Source: Mesorhizobium sp. AR02 (GTDB taxonomy: Bacteria; Pseudomonadota; Alphaproteobacteria; Rhizobiales; Rhizobiaceae). From it: a stretch of 64,000 nucleotides of DNA. Shown here in pieces: positions 53,001 through 63,035 of this stretch. Position 1 is the stretch's first letter, and every line of letters starts with the position of its first letter. A model generated the notes under the pieces. It worked only from the letters and a program-made list of their open reading frames with translations, made no database searches and was not told the origin of the DNA. The position numbers and the translations under genes were made by a program. Where the stretch lies: positions 6,654,001 to 6,718,000 of the forward strand of contig NZ_CP080531.1 of the NCBI RefSeq assembly GCF_024746835.1. The letters run 5' to 3'.

Positions 53001-54461
53001 TCAGCCCGGCCGCGATGATTTATAGACGTTGACGCCCAGTTCGCGAATCTTCTTGCGCAGCGTGTTGCGGTTCAGCCCCAGCAGCTCCGCGGCCTTGATC
53101 TGGTTGCCGCGGGTTGCCGTCATCGAGGCCAGCACCAGCGGATATTCGACTTCGGACAGGATGCGCTGGTAGAGCCCGGCCGGCGGCAATTCGCCGGCAA
53201 AAGAGGCGAAATAACGCTGCAGGAAATGCTCGACCGCCTGGCCGATGGAAAGGTCGTCGGGAATGAGGTTGCCGCCGCCGGGAACTACGGGGCGCTCTCC
53301 GGTCTTAAGCTCGGCCTCGATGATCTCGGCGGAAATCTCATCCTGCGAATAGAGCGCGGCGAGCCGGCGAACGAGGTTTTCCAGTTCGCGCACGTTGCCC
53401 GGCCATGGGTAGCGCTTCATCAGTTCGATGCCGCCGGACGAGATGCGCTTGGTCTGCAGCCCTTCCATCTCGCCGAGCTTGAAGAAGTGGCGCACGAGGT
53501 CAGGCACGTCCTCGGAACGCTCGCGCAATGCCGGCAGTCTCAGCGGCACGACGTTGAGGCGATAGAACAGATCCTCGCGGAACAGTCCCTGGTTGATCAG
53601 CGTGCGCAGATCCTTGTTGGTGGCGGCGACGATGCGCACATCGGTCTTGATCGGCGTGCGGCCGCCGACCGTCGTGTATTCGCCCTGCTGCAGGACACGC
53701 AGCAGGCGCGTCTGCGCCTCCATCGGCATGTCGCCGATCTCGTCAAGGAACAGCGTGCCGCCCTCGGCCTGCTCGAAACGGCCGGTGGAGCGGTTCTGGG
53801 CACCGGTGAAAGCGCCCTTCTCATGCCCGAACAGCTCCGATTCGATGAGGTCGCGCGGGATTGCCGCCATGTTGATGGCGACGAACGGTCCCCCACGACG
53901 GCGGCCATACTCATGCAGCGCACGCGCCACCAGTTCCTTGCCGGTGCCGGACTCACCCGAGATCATCACCGTCAGGTCGGTCTGCATCATGCGCGCCAGC
54001 ATGCGGTAGATGTCCTGCATGGCTGCCGAGCGGCCGACCAGCGGCATGGCGTCGGGCTGTTCTTCCGGCCGCGCATCGATCTTCGGCCGGCGCGGCTCCG
54101 ACAGTGCCCGGTTGACGATGTTGAGGAGCTCGGTCAGGTCGAACGGTTTTGGCAGATATTCGTAGGCGCCGGTCTCGGATGCGCGGATCGCCGTCATGAA
54201 CGTGTTCTGGGCGCTCATGACGATGACCGGCAGTTCCGGCCGCGCCTTCTTGATGCGGGGCAGCATGTCGAAGGCGTTCTCGTCCGGCATGACCACGTCG
54301 GTGATGACCAGGTCGCCCTCGCCCGCCGCCACCCAGCGCCACAAGGTCGAGGCGTTGGAAGTGACGCGCACTTCATGGCCGACGCGAGAGAGAGCCTGAT
54401 TGAGCACTGTGCGGATCGCCGCATCGTCATCGGCGACGAGAATATTGCCGCGAACCGTCAT
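53001..54461 (-). CDS. ntrC: nitrogen regulator NtrC (NRI)
   Basis: A 486-residue sigma-54 activator. Receiver D55 lies in [11 protein letters not shown], the P loop is GESGTGKE, the sigma-54 loop GAFTGA is intact, Walker B is [10 protein letters not shown], and the C-terminal helix-turn-helix is [18 protein letters not shown]. Phosphorylated by NtrB at low nitrogen. Start overlaps the ntrB stop by four bases. Confidence 0.97.
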   Translation of the reverse strand: MTVRGNILVADDDAAIRTVLNQALSRVGHEVRVTSNASTLWRWVAAGEGDLVITDVVMPDENAFDMLPRIKKARPELPVIVMSAQNTFMTAIRASETGAYEYLPKPFDLTELLNIVNRALSEPRRPKIDARPEEQPDAMPLVGRSAAMQDIYRMLARMMQTDLTVMISGESGTGKELVARALHEYGRRRGGPFVAINMAAIPRDLIESELFGHEKGAFTGAQNRSTGRFEQAEGGTLFLDEIGDMPMEAQTRLLRVLQQGEYTTVGGRTPIKTDVRIVAATNKDLRTLINQGLFREDLFYRLNVVPLRLPALRERSEDVPDLVRHFFKLGEMEGLQTKRISSGGIELMKRYPWPGNVRELENLVRRLAALYSQDEISAEIIEAELKTGERPVVPGGGNLIPDDLSIGQAVEHFLQRYFASFAGELPPAGLYQRILSEVEYPLVLASMTATRGNQIKAAELLGLNRNTLRKKIRELGVNVYKSSRPG

Positions 54462-55600
54462 TTGCGGTCTCCTTCACCGTCTTCTTCAGCGCCGAACGGC
54501 GTTTCCTTCCAGGCCGGCATCAGGATGCGGAAGGTGGTGCCGCGCGGGGTCGATTCGCATTCAATGATGCCGCCGTGTTCGCCGACGATCTTGGCGACGA
54601 GTGCCAGCCCCAGCCCCGAGCCGTTTGGCTTGGTGGTGATGAAGGGATCGAACAGGATCGGCAGGATATCCTCCGAGACGCCGGAGCCGTTGTCACGCAC
54701 GCAGAACTCCAGCGGCAGCGACACGCGGTCCTGCGTTCCTGGCACCGAAACGCGAATGCCCGGCCGGAAAGCGGTCGACAGCACGATCTCGCCCTGCGGA
54801 TCGCTGCCGATCGCCTCGGCGGCGTTCTTGACCAGGTTGAGGAACACCTGGATCAGCTGGTCGCGATTGGCGAAGACCGGAGGCAATGAAGGATCATAGT
54901 CCTCCAATATCCTGATTTTCTTTGCAAAACCGTTTTTGGCGATCGCCTTCACATGGTCGAGAACAACATGGATGTTGACGGGATAGCGATCGATCGGCCG
55001 CTCGTCGGAAAACACCTCCATGCGATCGACCAGCGAGACGATGCGATCCGTCTCGTCGGTGATCAGCCGGGTCAGCGCACGGTCTTCATCGGAGGCGGAC
55101 AGTTCGAGCAGCTGCGCGGCGCCGCGGATGCCGGAGAGCGGATTCTTGATTTCATGGGCGAGCATGGCCGCCAGGCCGGTCACCGAACGCGCCGCACCGC
55201 GATGCGTCATCTGCCGGTCGATCTTGTCGGCCATCGACCGCTCCTGGAACATGACCACGACGGAGCCCGGGAATTCCGGCACCGGCGCGACATAGAGATC
55301 GACGACCTTCTCGATGCCGAGGCGTGGCGACGACACGTCGACGCGATACTCGTTGACCGGAGCCCGGCGCTCGCGCACCTGATCGACCAGCGTCAGCAGC
55401 GGGCTGCCGAAGGGGATCAGCTTGGACAAGGTGTTGCGCGCCAGCATGGTCGCGCTGGAGCGAAAGAAATCCTCGGCATCGGCATTGGCAAAGGTGATGA
55501 AGCCTTCCTCGCTGATCATGATCACCGGACGGCGGATGGTGTTGAGGACGATCTGGGCGGCATCCGCCATTTCGGTGCCCTGGCTAACGGAGGCGTTCAT
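54458..55600 (-). CDS. ntrB: nitrogen sensor kinase NtrB (NRII)
   Basis: A 380-residue soluble kinase: PAS domain (about 15-120), phosphorylated H149 in [13 protein letters not shown], and catalytic domain with [17 protein letters not shown] and GSGLGLALV. No membrane segments. It controls NtrC in answer to PII proteins. Start overlaps the dusB stop by four bases, the usual nifR3-ntrBC arrangement. Confidence 0.96.
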   Translation of the reverse strand: MNASVSQGTEMADAAQIVLNTIRRPVIMISEEGFITFANADAEDFFRSSATMLARNTLSKLIPFGSPLLTLVDQVRERRAPVNEYRVDVSSPRLGIEKVVDLYVAPVPEFPGSVVVMFQERSMADKIDRQMTHRGAARSVTGLAAMLAHEIKNPLSGIRGAAQLLELSASDEDRALTRLITDETDRIVSLVDRMEVFSDERPIDRYPVNIHVVLDHVKAIAKNGFAKKIRILEDYDPSLPPVFANRDQLIQVFLNLVKNAAEAIGSDPQGEIVLSTAFRPGIRVSVPGTQDRVSLPLEFCVRDNGSGVSEDILPILFDPFITTKPNGSGLGLALVAKIVGEHGGIIECESTPRGTTFRILMPAWKETPFGAEEDGEGDRK

Positions 55601-56625
55601 GCGGCGCTCCGCAGGCTCAAGGGTTGCGGATCGCGCGAGAACACATTTTTCAGCAAGGCAATGACGCGGGCCGGCTCGAACGCGGTCAGGATGGCTTTTC
55701 GGTCGTCATCGGCAACGCCAACGGCATGGCGATCGAGATACCAGCCGAGATGCTTGCGCGCCTGGCGCAAGCCGCTCTCGACGCCATAAAGCGCCAGCAT
55801 GTCCTCGTAGTGGGCGACGACATAATCGGCCAATGCCGCGGGATTCTGCGGCACGTTGGCCGCCGTTTCGCCCACTGCCGCGGCTGCGATGCCGCCGGCG
55901 ATCCAGGGCGCGCCATAATGCGCGCGGCCGACCATCACGGCATCGGCGCCGGATTGGTCAAGAATGGCGGCTGCCTCGGCCGGGGAACAGACATCGCCAT
56001 TGGCAACGACCGGGATGGAGACGGCGTCCTTGACGCGGGCGATCGCGCGCCAGTCGGCTTTGCCCTGATAGAACTGGCAGCGGGTGCGGCCGTGCACCGT
56101 CACCATCCTGACGCCCGCTTGCTCTGCGCGGCGCGCGAGGATGGGCGCATTGAGTGCGCCTTCGTCCCAGCCGAGCCGCATCTTGACCGTCACCGGCACC
56201 TTGACCGCGCCGACCACGGCCTCGATCAGCGACAGCGCATGGTCGAGGTCCAGCATCAATGCCGAGCCGGCATACCCACCGGTGACCTTCTTGGCCGGGC
56301 AGCCCATGTTGATGTCGATGATGTCCGCACCCTCGCCGGCGGCTATACGCGCGCCTTCGGCCATGTGTGCCGCCTCGCGGCCGGCAAGCTGCACCATATG
56401 GACGGGCAGGCCGGAATGACGTATGCGCAGGTCGAAGCCGGCCCTTCCCTTGGCGAGTTCACCGCTTGCCACCATTTCGGACACGACCAGGCCGGCGCCA
56501 TGCGCATGGGCGCGCCGCCGGAACGGCTCGTCGGTAATACCCGACATCGGCGCGAGGAACACGCGATTGCGGATTTCCACGCCGCCGACGTCTAGAGGCG
56601 CGGCCAATTTGGCTGAGTTAACCAT
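55597..56625 (-). CDS. dusB: tRNA-dihydrouridine synthase DusB (NifR3)
   Basis: A 342-residue FMN enzyme. [20 protein letters not shown] opens the TIM barrel, [14 protein letters not shown] binds the tRNA uridine region with the catalytic cysteine, and [10 protein letters not shown] and [14 protein letters not shown] follow. First gene of the dusB-ntrBC operon. The start at [10 protein letters not shown] fits; the longer frame reaches into the promoter region. Confidence 0.95.
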   Translation of the reverse strand: MVNSAKLAAPLDVGGVEIRNRVFLAPMSGITDEPFRRRAHAHGAGLVVSEMVASGELAKGRAGFDLRIRHSGLPVHMVQLAGREAAHMAEGARIAAGEGADIIDINMGCPAKKVTGGYAGSALMLDLDHALSLIEAVVGAVKVPVTVKMRLGWDEGALNAPILARRAEQAGVRMVTVHGRTRCQFYQGKADWRAIARVKDAVSIPVVANGDVCSPAEAAAILDQSGADAVMVGRAHYGAPWIAGGIAAAAVGETAANVPQNPAALADYVVAHYEDMLALYGVESGLRQARKHLGWYLDRHAVGVADDDRKAILTAFEPARVIALLKNVFSRDPQPLSLRSAA

Positions 56626-56649
56626 GCACAAAAACCAAGCATGCCCATT

Positions 56650-56690
56650 CGTTGCACATTCTCTAGCCATATCGGCCGCAATGTGCAACG
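56650..56690. promoter_or_regulatory. perfect inverted repeat upstream of dusB-ntrBC
   Basis: CGTTGCACATT (56650-56660) and AATGTGCAACG (56680-56690) are exact inverted copies 19 bases apart, 25 bases before the dusB start. They could be an operator read by a dimer on two helix faces, or an RNA hairpin in the 5' leader. They do not match the usual NtrC site spacing. Confidence 0.55.
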
Positions 56691-56855
56691 CGGAATGACG
56701 CCACATTAAGGCGCAATTGGGAAAATGCCGGCCTTCGGCTTTCACCGCGACCAGGGCGCCAGTGTCCTTCAAGACGCTTTGGAATTCATATTTGACGCAC
56801 GATCTTTTCGGAAAACCAATTACACTTTTGGGGATCGTGCGCTAAGCCAATCGCC

Positions 56856-58079
56856 ATGACTGACGCAAGCGAAAACTCGGGCGCGCGAGGTGGGGTTGCC
56901 GTGGTGATCGTCGCCGCCGGCCGCGGCGCTCGCGCCGGGCAGGCCAACGGGCCCAAGCAGTACCAGAACATCGGTGGGCGCGCTGTCATTGCGCATACGC
57001 TGGAGATGTTTCTTGCCCATCCGCGAACCGGCCAGATCGTCGTCGCCATCCACGCCGACGACCACGAATTGTTCCGGCAAGCAGCGGGCACGCAGGCCCA
57101 GCGTGTCACCGCCGTCATTGGCGGGCCGACCAGGCAGGAGTCCGTCCGGCTCGGGCTGCTGGCGCTGAAAGACCACGCGCCGCGCCAGGTTCTGATTCAC
57201 GATGCTGTCCGGCCGTTCGTCGACGCGGAGTTGATCGACCGCACCATCGCCGCCATCGGCGAGAACGAGGGAGCGTTGCCCGCCCTGCCCGTCGCCGACA
57301 CGCTGAAGCGCGAGTCGGCCGCCGGTGTGGTCGCGGAAACCGTTTCCCGCAGCGGGCTCCACGCGGCGCAAACGCCGCAAGGTTTTCCCTACGGGCCGAT
57401 CCTTGCCGCACACGACAAGGCCTATCAGCTGGGCAGACTGGACTTCACCGACGACGCGGCCATCGCCGAATGGGCGCATATTCCAGTCAAGCTCGTTCCC
57501 GGCTCGCCGGACAATGTCAAACTCACCTGGGCACGGGACATCGCCATGGCGCACCAGCGGCTTTCCAGCGAACGCACACACTTCCCCGACATCCGCACCG
57601 GCAACGGCTATGACGTCCACGCCTTCGAGCCTGGCGATCATGTCACCCTGTGTGGCGTCGCCATTCCGCATGACAAGAAACTGTCCGGCCATTCCGACGC
57701 CGATGTCGGCCTGCACGCTTTGACCGACGCCCTGCTCGCGACCTGTGGCGCCGGTGACATCGGCACGCATTTTCCGCCGTCCGATCCGCAGTGGAAGGGC
57801 GCGGCGTCCCGGATCTTCGTCGAACACGCGGCGAAAGTGGTGCGCGAGCGCGGCGGGCGCATCGCCAATGCCGACATCACGCTGATCTGCGAGGCGCCGC
57901 GCGTTGGCCCACACCGCGAGGCAATGACGGCAGCCCTTTCACAAATGCTGGGCATTTCCGCCGACCGCATCTCGATCAAAGCGACCACCAACGAGAAGCT
58001 CGGCTTCGTCGGCCGCGAGGAAGGTATTGCGGCGATCGCCACCGCCAGCGTGGTGTTTCCCGGCGAGGTGCCGGAATGA
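56856..58079 (+). CDS. ispDF: bifunctional IspD/IspF (MEP pathway)
   Basis: A 407-residue fusion. Residues about 15-235 are the MEP cytidylyltransferase ([23 protein letters not shown]); about 245-407 are the cyclodiphosphate synthase ([35 protein letters not shown]). It carries out two non-consecutive steps of isoprenoid precursor synthesis. The fusion is typical of alphaproteobacteria. Stop overlaps the next start (ATGA). Confidence 0.97.
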   Translation: MTDASENSGARGGVAVVIVAAGRGARAGQANGPKQYQNIGGRAVIAHTLEMFLAHPRTGQIVVAIHADDHELFRQAAGTQAQRVTAVIGGPTRQESVRLGLLALKDHAPRQVLIHDAVRPFVDAELIDRTIAAIGENEGALPALPVADTLKRESAAGVVAETVSRSGLHAAQTPQGFPYGPILAAHDKAYQLGRLDFTDDAAIAEWAHIPVKLVPGSPDNVKLTWARDIAMAHQRLSSERTHFPDIRTGNGYDVHAFEPGDHVTLCGVAIPHDKKLSGHSDADVGLHALTDALLATCGAGDIGTHFPPSDPQWKGAASRIFVEHAAKVVRERGGRIANADITLICEAPRVGPHREAMTAALSQMLGISADRISIKATTNEKLGFVGREEGIAAIATASVVFPGEVPE

Positions 58080-58558
58080 GCAACGCCGAGCTGGCAAACT
58101 CCCTGCTACTGGCCTGCCAGCAACATGGCATCATGCTGGCGACGGCCGAAAGCTGCACCGGCGGCCTGATCATCGCCGCGCTCACCGACATTGTCGGCTC
58201 CTCCGCCGTGGTCGACCGCGGTTTCATCACCTATTCCAACGAAGCCAAGATGGAGATGCTCGGCGTTTCCGCCGAAACGCTCGACGCGCATGGAGCTGTG
58301 TCGCGCGAAACCGTGCTGGAGATGGCGGCGGGCGCGCTAGCGCATTCGCGCGCGAGCCTTTCTCTTGCCGTTACCGGCATTGCCGGTCCAGGCGGAGGTT
58401 CGGCTGACAAGCCGGTTGGTCTCGTCTGGTTCGGCCTTGCCCTGGCCGGCCAGCCGGTTGTCGCCGAGCGCCAGCTGTTTGGCCACAAGGGCCGCGAATT
58501 CATCCGCCACGAGACGGTGAGACACGCGCTGCAACTCGGCCTGCGCGCGCTTGGATAA
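58076..58558 (+). CDS. CinA-family nicotinamide-nucleotide amidase (PncC-like)
   Basis: A 160-residue protein equal to the C-terminal CinA domain. [11 protein letters not shown] holds the catalytic serine, [12 protein letters not shown] follows, and [20 protein letters not shown] is the family signature. It deamidates NMN in NAD salvage. The start overlaps ispDF. A longer frame from inside ispDF is rejected. Confidence 0.92.
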   Translation: MSNAELANSLLLACQQHGIMLATAESCTGGLIIAALTDIVGSSAVVDRGFITYSNEAKMEMLGVSAETLDAHGAVSRETVLEMAAGALAHSRASLSLAVTGIAGPGGGSADKPVGLVWFGLALAGQPVVAERQLFGHKGREFIRHETVRHALQLGLRALG

Positions 58559-58581
58559 AGCACGGATTCACCACGATCGCG

Positions 58582-59037
58582 TCATGCCGGCTTAACGCCG
58601 TAGATGATGTCGGCACGCTTCTCGAAGGCTTCGGAAAACATGCGGAAGCCGCGGTCGAACATCGTTCCCATCAGCACGCCGAGAATGCGGCTCTTGAATT
58701 CGTAGTCGATGAAGAAGTGGACCTCGCAACCGCTATCGGCCGGGTCGAAGCGCCAGATATTGCTGAGGTATTTGAACGGCCCGTCGATGTATTTGACGTC
58801 GATGGTCTTCTCGTCGGGCTTCAGCAGCACCTGCGTGGTGAAGGTCTCCCGGATCGCCTTGTAGCCGATGCTCATGTCAGCCAAGAGAACGGTGCGTCCG
58901 TCACGCTCCTTGCGCGAGCGCACCGTCAGCGCTTCGCAAAGCGGCAGGAATTGCGGGTAGGCCTCGACATCGGCAACCAATGCGAACATCTGCTGCGGCG
59001 TGTGGGCAACGCGTCGGGTGGCTTCGAATTTCGGCAT
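58582..59037 (-). CDS. coenzyme Q-binding protein COQ10-like (RatA family)
   Basis: A 151-residue START-fold protein. RVAHTPQQMFALVADVEAYP and FLPLCEALTV at the N terminus and LSNIWRFDPADSGCEVHFFI in the middle match the COQ10/RatA family. The likely role is binding of ubiquinone or another hydrophobic ligand. The toxin role reported for E. coli RatA is less likely here. Starts seven bases after the stop of lipA. Confidence 0.9.
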   Translation of the reverse strand: MPKFEATRRVAHTPQQMFALVADVEAYPQFLPLCEALTVRSRKERDGRTVLLADMSIGYKAIRETFTTQVLLKPDEKTIDVKYIDGPFKYLSNIWRFDPADSGCEVHFFIDYEFKSRILGVLMGTMFDRGFRMFSEAFEKRADIIYGVKPA

Positions 59038-59044
59038 GTACCGG

Positions 59045-60010
59045 CTAGAGCGACTTCTGGAGCTGCGCTTCCCGCGCCGCGCGCAGCCGCGCGAAATCGT
59101 CGCCGGCATGGTGCGACGAGCGCGTCAACGGGCTCGATGCCACCAGCAGGAAACCCTTGGTCCGGCCGATCGTCTCGAAGGACTTGAACTCTTCGGGGGT
59201 GACGAAGCGGATCACCGGATGGTGCTTCTTCGACGGCTGCAGATATTGGCCGATGGTCATGAAGTCGACATTGGCCGAACGCAGATCGTCCATCAGTTGC
59301 AGGATTTCATTCCGCTCCTCGCCCAGCCCGACCATGATGCCGGACTTGGTGAAGATCGACGGATCGAGTTCCTTGACCCGCTGCAACAGCCGGATCGAGT
59401 GGAAATAGCGCGCGCCCGGCCGGACCTTCAGATAGTTCGACGGCACGGTTTCGAGATTGTGGTTGAAGACGTCGGGCTTGGCCGCCACGACGATCTCGAG
59501 CGCGCCATCCTTGCGCAGGAAATCGGGCGTCAGGATTTCGATCGTCGTCGAGGGCGTTGCCGCCCTGATGGCGCGGATGACCTCGGCGAAGTGCTGCGCG
59601 CCGCCATCGGCGAGATCATCGCGGTCGACCGAGGTGATGACGACGTGGCTGAGGCCCATCTGCTTGACGGCATGCGCGACGCGGGCCGGCTCATCGGCAT
59701 CGAGCGCGGTCGGGATGCCGGTGGCGACGTTGCAGAAGGCGCAGGCGCGCGTGCATATCTCGCCCATGATCATGAAGGTGGCGTGCTTCTTTTCCCAGCA
59801 CTCGCCGATATTGGGGCAGCCGGCCTCTTCGCAAACCGTCACCAGCTTGTGCGATTTCACGATTTCGCGTGTCTCGGCATAGCCCTTCGAGACCGGCGCC
59901 TTGACGCGGATCCAGTCGGGCTTGCGCAACACCTCCTGGTCGGGCTTGTGCGCCTTCTCCGGATGCCGCAGCCGCGGTGCGTTGGCGATCGTGTCGAGGA
60001 CAGTGACCAT
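59045..60010 (-). CDS. lipA: lipoyl synthase
   Basis: A 321-residue radical-SAM enzyme that inserts sulfur into octanoyl groups on E2 subunits. The auxiliary cluster cysteines are C60, C65 and C71 ([12 protein letters not shown]). The radical-SAM triad is C86, C90 and C93 (CTRACAFC). The C-terminal serine of the auxiliary cluster lies in [13 protein letters not shown]. It sits in the pyruvate dehydrogenase block, whose E2 it would serve. Confidence 0.97.
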   Translation of the reverse strand: MVTVLDTIANAPRLRHPEKAHKPDQEVLRKPDWIRVKAPVSKGYAETREIVKSHKLVTVCEEAGCPNIGECWEKKHATFMIMGEICTRACAFCNVATGIPTALDADEPARVAHAVKQMGLSHVVITSVDRDDLADGGAQHFAEVIRAIRAATPSTTIEILTPDFLRKDGALEIVVAAKPDVFNHNLETVPSNYLKVRPGARYFHSIRLLQRVKELDPSIFTKSGIMVGLGEERNEILQLMDDLRSANVDFMTIGQYLQPSKKHHPVIRFVTPEEFKSFETIGRTKGFLLVASSPLTRSSHHAGDDFARLRAAREAQLQKSL

Positions 60011-60083
60011 CTGAACCCTGGCTTTTCTTGCGACCGCCCGTCGGCGATCGTCACGTTTACGTCATCTAGGACTTTTCAGCCCA

Positions 60084-60115
60084 AAGAAAAAGGCTGCAGC
60101 GGCGCATGCCGCTAC
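60084..60115 (-). terminator. terminator after the GlsB-type gene
   Basis: On the minus strand GTAGCGGC pairs with GCCGCTGC (one wobble) around ATGC and is followed by AGCC and five T's. Confidence 0.7.
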
Positions 60116-60146
60116 AACCGTTTTCGCATAGCCGGAACGATATCGA

Positions 60147-60404
60147 CTAGCGGCGCACCAGGCGACTGACCCAGATCAGCAGGCAGGCACCGATGAAGCC
60201 AGTGATCAGATAGGCGGTCCAGCCGACGCCGAATGGGCCGAAATTGAGCGCCTGGAGGATGGCGTTCAACACGACCGCACCAACGATACCCATGATAATG
60301 TTCATGAAAATGCCGGTGTTGCTCTTCATGACCATTTCGGCGAACCAGCCTGCCAGGCCGCCGATGATGATGGCTGCGATCCAGCCCACGCCGTTCAAGT
60401 GCAT
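60147..60404 (-). CDS. GlsB/YeaQ/YmgE-type stress-response membrane protein
   Basis: An 85-residue protein with three helices and the pattern IIIGGLAGWFAEMVMK and MNIIMGIVGAVVLN of the transglycosylase-associated/GlsB family. GAAGGAGAAGG precedes the ATG. A 15-residue upstream extension in the track of the same frame lacks family similarity. Small inner-membrane protein of unknown mechanism. Confidence 0.9.
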   Translation of the reverse strand: MHLNGVGWIAAIIIGGLAGWFAEMVMKSNTGIFMNIIMGIVGAVVLNAILQALNFGPFGVGWTAYLITGFIGACLLIWVSRLVRR

Positions 60405-60503
60405 ATGCCTTCTCCTTGCGCACGTAAAAATGCATCCGGAAACGAACACCGCTGCCGTCGAGCTCCCAGGGCTTTCGCGGCTGAGTCTCTTGCGGCGAAT
60501 CTA

Positions 60504-61949
60504 TCATGCGTTCAACGCGCGGCCATAGGCGTCGAGCACGCTTTCCTTCATCATCTCCGACAGCGTCGGATGCGGGAAGATGGTGTGCATCAGCTCTTCT
60601 TCCGTCGTCTCCAGGTTCATCGCCACGACAAAGCCCTGGATCAGCTCGGTCACCTCGGCACCGACCATATGGGCGCCGAGCAACTGACCGGTCTTCTTGT
60701 CGAAGATGGTCTTGATGAAACCCTGGTCCTCGCCAAGCGCGATCGCCTTGCCGTTGGCGGCGAACTGGAAGCGGCCAACGCGGATATCCTTGCCCTCGGC
60801 CTTGGCCTTGGCTTCCGTCAGGCCGACGGAGGCGACCTGCGGGTTGCAATAGGTGCAACCGGGGATCTTGAGCTTGTCGATGGCATGTACGCCAGGGAAA
60901 TTGGCGATCTTCTCGACACACACCACGCCCTCATGCTCGGCCTTGTGGGCAAGCATTGGTGGGCCGGCGACATCGCCGATGGCGTAGATGCCCGGTACGT
61001 TGGTCTTGCCGTAGCCGTCGACGACGACACAGCCACGGTCCGTCTTAACGCCAAGCGCTTCAAGGCCGAGGCCCTCGATGTTGCCTTGCACGCCGACGGC
61101 GGAGATCATGCGGTCGGCGGTGATCTTCTCGACCTTGCCATCCTTCATCTCGACATGCGCGGTGACCGAGTTCGCACCCTTCTCGACCTTGGTTACCTTG
61201 GCTTCGAGAATGATCTTCATGCCTTGCTTCTCGAACTGCTTTTGCGCGAATTTCGAGACTTCGGCATCCTCGACCGGCATCACCGCCGGCAGCAATTCGA
61301 CCACCGTCACATCGGCGCCCATGGTGCGGTAGAAGGAGGCGAATTCGATGCCGATGGCGCCGGAACCCATCACCAGCAGCGACTTCGGCATTTCCGGCGG
61401 AACCATCGCCTCGAAATAGGTCCAGATCAGTCTGCCGTCCGGTTCGATGCCAGGCAGCGCGCGCGGCCGGGCACCGGTCGCCAGGATGATGTGTTTGGCG
61501 GTGTAGGTGCCTTCGCCCTTGACGCCCTTCGGCACCGGCGGCTGCGGTTCCATGGGCTTCTTGGCCGTCTTGGAGACGACAATCTCACCCGGCTTCGACA
61601 GCTTGGCTTCGCCCCAGATGATGTCGACCTTGTTCTTCTTCATCAGGAAGGCGACGCCGCCATTCAACCGCAGCGAAACTTTTCGCGAACGGTCGACCAC
61701 GGCCGCCGTGTCGACGCTGACCTTGCCGTCGAGCTTCAGGCCATAGTCCTTCAAATGATCCGAATAATGCATGATCTCGGCCGAGCGCAGCAGCGCCTTG
61801 GTCGGTATGCAGCCCCAGTTGAGGCAGATGCCGCCGAGATGCTCGCGCTCCACGATCGCCGTCTTGAAGCCGAGCTGGGCGGAACGCACCGCCGTGACAT
61901 AGCCGCCGGGGCCGGAGCCGATGATGATGACGTCGTAGTTCTCAGCCAC
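60504..61949 (-). CDS. lpdA: dihydrolipoyl dehydrogenase (E3)
   Basis: A 481-residue flavoprotein. FAD motif GSGPGGYVTAVR, redox disulfide C42-C47 in GGICLNWGCIPT, NAD motif VMGSGAIGIEFASFY, and the C-terminal dimer domain HTIFPHPTLSEMM with the His-Glu pair. It reoxidises lipoamide of pyruvate (and perhaps 2-oxoglutarate) dehydrogenase. Genomic place after the E2 gene supports the pyruvate complex. Confidence 0.96.
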   Translation of the reverse strand: MAENYDVIIIGSGPGGYVTAVRSAQLGFKTAIVEREHLGGICLNWGCIPTKALLRSAEIMHYSDHLKDYGLKLDGKVSVDTAAVVDRSRKVSLRLNGGVAFLMKKNKVDIIWGEAKLSKPGEIVVSKTAKKPMEPQPPVPKGVKGEGTYTAKHIILATGARPRALPGIEPDGRLIWTYFEAMVPPEMPKSLLVMGSGAIGIEFASFYRTMGADVTVVELLPAVMPVEDAEVSKFAQKQFEKQGMKIILEAKVTKVEKGANSVTAHVEMKDGKVEKITADRMISAVGVQGNIEGLGLEALGVKTDRGCVVVDGYGKTNVPGIYAIGDVAGPPMLAHKAEHEGVVCVEKIANFPGVHAIDKLKIPGCTYCNPQVASVGLTEAKAKAEGKDIRVGRFQFAANGKAIALGEDQGFIKTIFDKKTGQLLGAHMVGAEVTELIQGFVVAMNLETTEEELMHTIFPHPTLSEMMKESVLDAYGRALNA

Positions 61950-61964
61950 GGATTTTCTCCTTAT

Positions 61965-62603
61965 TCACAGTTCCAGCATGCCGCGCACGACAGGCGCCAA
62001 CGCCTTGCCGATGTTGCGCGTATTTTCGGCGTCGAGATGGACACCGTCGAGCGGTGTACATCTGGCGACGCTCGCGGCATCAAAAAAGCCGCAGCCCATC
62101 TCGTCGGCGGCGGTTTGATAAAAGCCGGCGAGCTTGGGCGACTCTATTGCGCCTGTTCCCAACATTTCGGCGTAATCCGCCTTGCGGGTCTCCACGATAT
62201 GCGGCGGCGAAACCAGAATAATCCGGGGGGCGACACCGCCGAATGGATAGGCGTGCCCCCGCACGATCTCAACGAGGCGCCGCATGCCATAGGACGCGAT
62301 GACCGCGCTGCCGTGTATAGACGGCTTCATGTCGTTCGAGCCAAGCATGATGACGATCAGATCGATCGGCGAGTGCGTGCTCAGGATCGTCGGCAATATC
62401 CGCGCGCCATTTCGGTCCGCGGCCGACAGGAAGTCGTCATAGGCCGTGGTGCGACCGCCCAGTCCCTCAGCAATGACGTGGAAGCTTGGTCCGAGCGCTG
62501 TCGCCAGTGTGGTTGGCCACCGGTCTTCATATTCATGTCGACCCAAGGTCTCCGGGTCGTGTCCCCAGGTCAGCGAATCGCCGTAGCAAAGCACCGTCTT
62601 CAT
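61965..62603 (-). CDS. SGNH/GDSL hydrolase (arylesterase-like)
   Basis: A 212-residue esterase fold. Block I CYGDSLTWGHD holds the serine, block II the glycine in GLGGRTTAYDD, block III GSNDMK, and block V DGVHLD the Asp-His pair. No signal peptide. Substrates are unknown; homologues hydrolyse aryl esters. It sits inside the pyruvate dehydrogenase gene run, as in related genomes. Confidence 0.9.
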   Translation of the reverse strand: MKTVLCYGDSLTWGHDPETLGRHEYEDRWPTTLATALGPSFHVIAEGLGGRTTAYDDFLSAADRNGARILPTILSTHSPIDLIVIMLGSNDMKPSIHGSAVIASYGMRRLVEIVRGHAYPFGGVAPRIILVSPPHIVETRKADYAEMLGTGAIESPKLAGFYQTAADEMGCGFFDAASVARCTPLDGVHLDAENTRNIGKALAPVVRGMLEL

Positions 62604-62607
62604 GCGC

Positions 62608-63021
62608 TCAACCTGCCTTTATGTCGGCTACGCCGCGCTTCACCCGCCAGCGCACGAACAGCCAATGTACAATGATCGTCACCAAGCCCGGCAGACCAAG
62701 CCCGGCAACCATCGGCATGTCTTTCCTGACCACGGCGGCACTGCTGTCGCTGTAGAGGATCAGCGCGACAAACAGCACAAGCAGCACCACAAACACAATC
62801 AGCGTCCACTTGCCCGTCCTGGCCACGGCCGCGAGCGGATCGTTCATCAACTGCGCCACGAAGAAGACGAAGGTGACGACAAAGGTCACCAGCACCGAGA
62901 ACATGAAGACGATGATGTATTCTTCCTCGGCGCCTGTCGCGACGGCCAGTTGCTGCGCGACCAGGCCGCCGGCAAGGCCGGAAAGGATGAAAGCGAAAAG
63001 GCTGGTGAAGAATGTCCGCAC
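62608..63021 (-). CDS. membrane protein of unknown function
   Basis: A 137-residue protein with four hydrophobic segments (about residues 5-27, 35-60, 72-92, 100-122). It starts with GTG after AAAGGGAAAGG. It lies between the E2 gene and the SGNH hydrolase with gaps of a few bases and is probably transcribed with them. I do not recognise a family. Confidence 0.75.
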   Translation of the reverse strand: MRTFFTSLFAFILSGLAGGLVAQQLAVATGAEEEYIIVFMFSVLVTFVVTFVFFVAQLMNDPLAAVARTGKWTLIVFVVLLVLFVALILYSDSSAAVVRKDMPMVAGLGLPGLVTIIVHWLFVRWRVKRGVADIKAG

Positions 63022-63035
63022 AGCCTTTCCCTTTC

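Noticed and set aside
56650..56690. NtrC autoregulatory binding site before dusB-ntrBC
   Set aside because: The arms contain TGCAC/GTGCA but are 19 bases apart, not the short spacing of the NtrC consensus. I keep it only as an unassigned inverted repeat.
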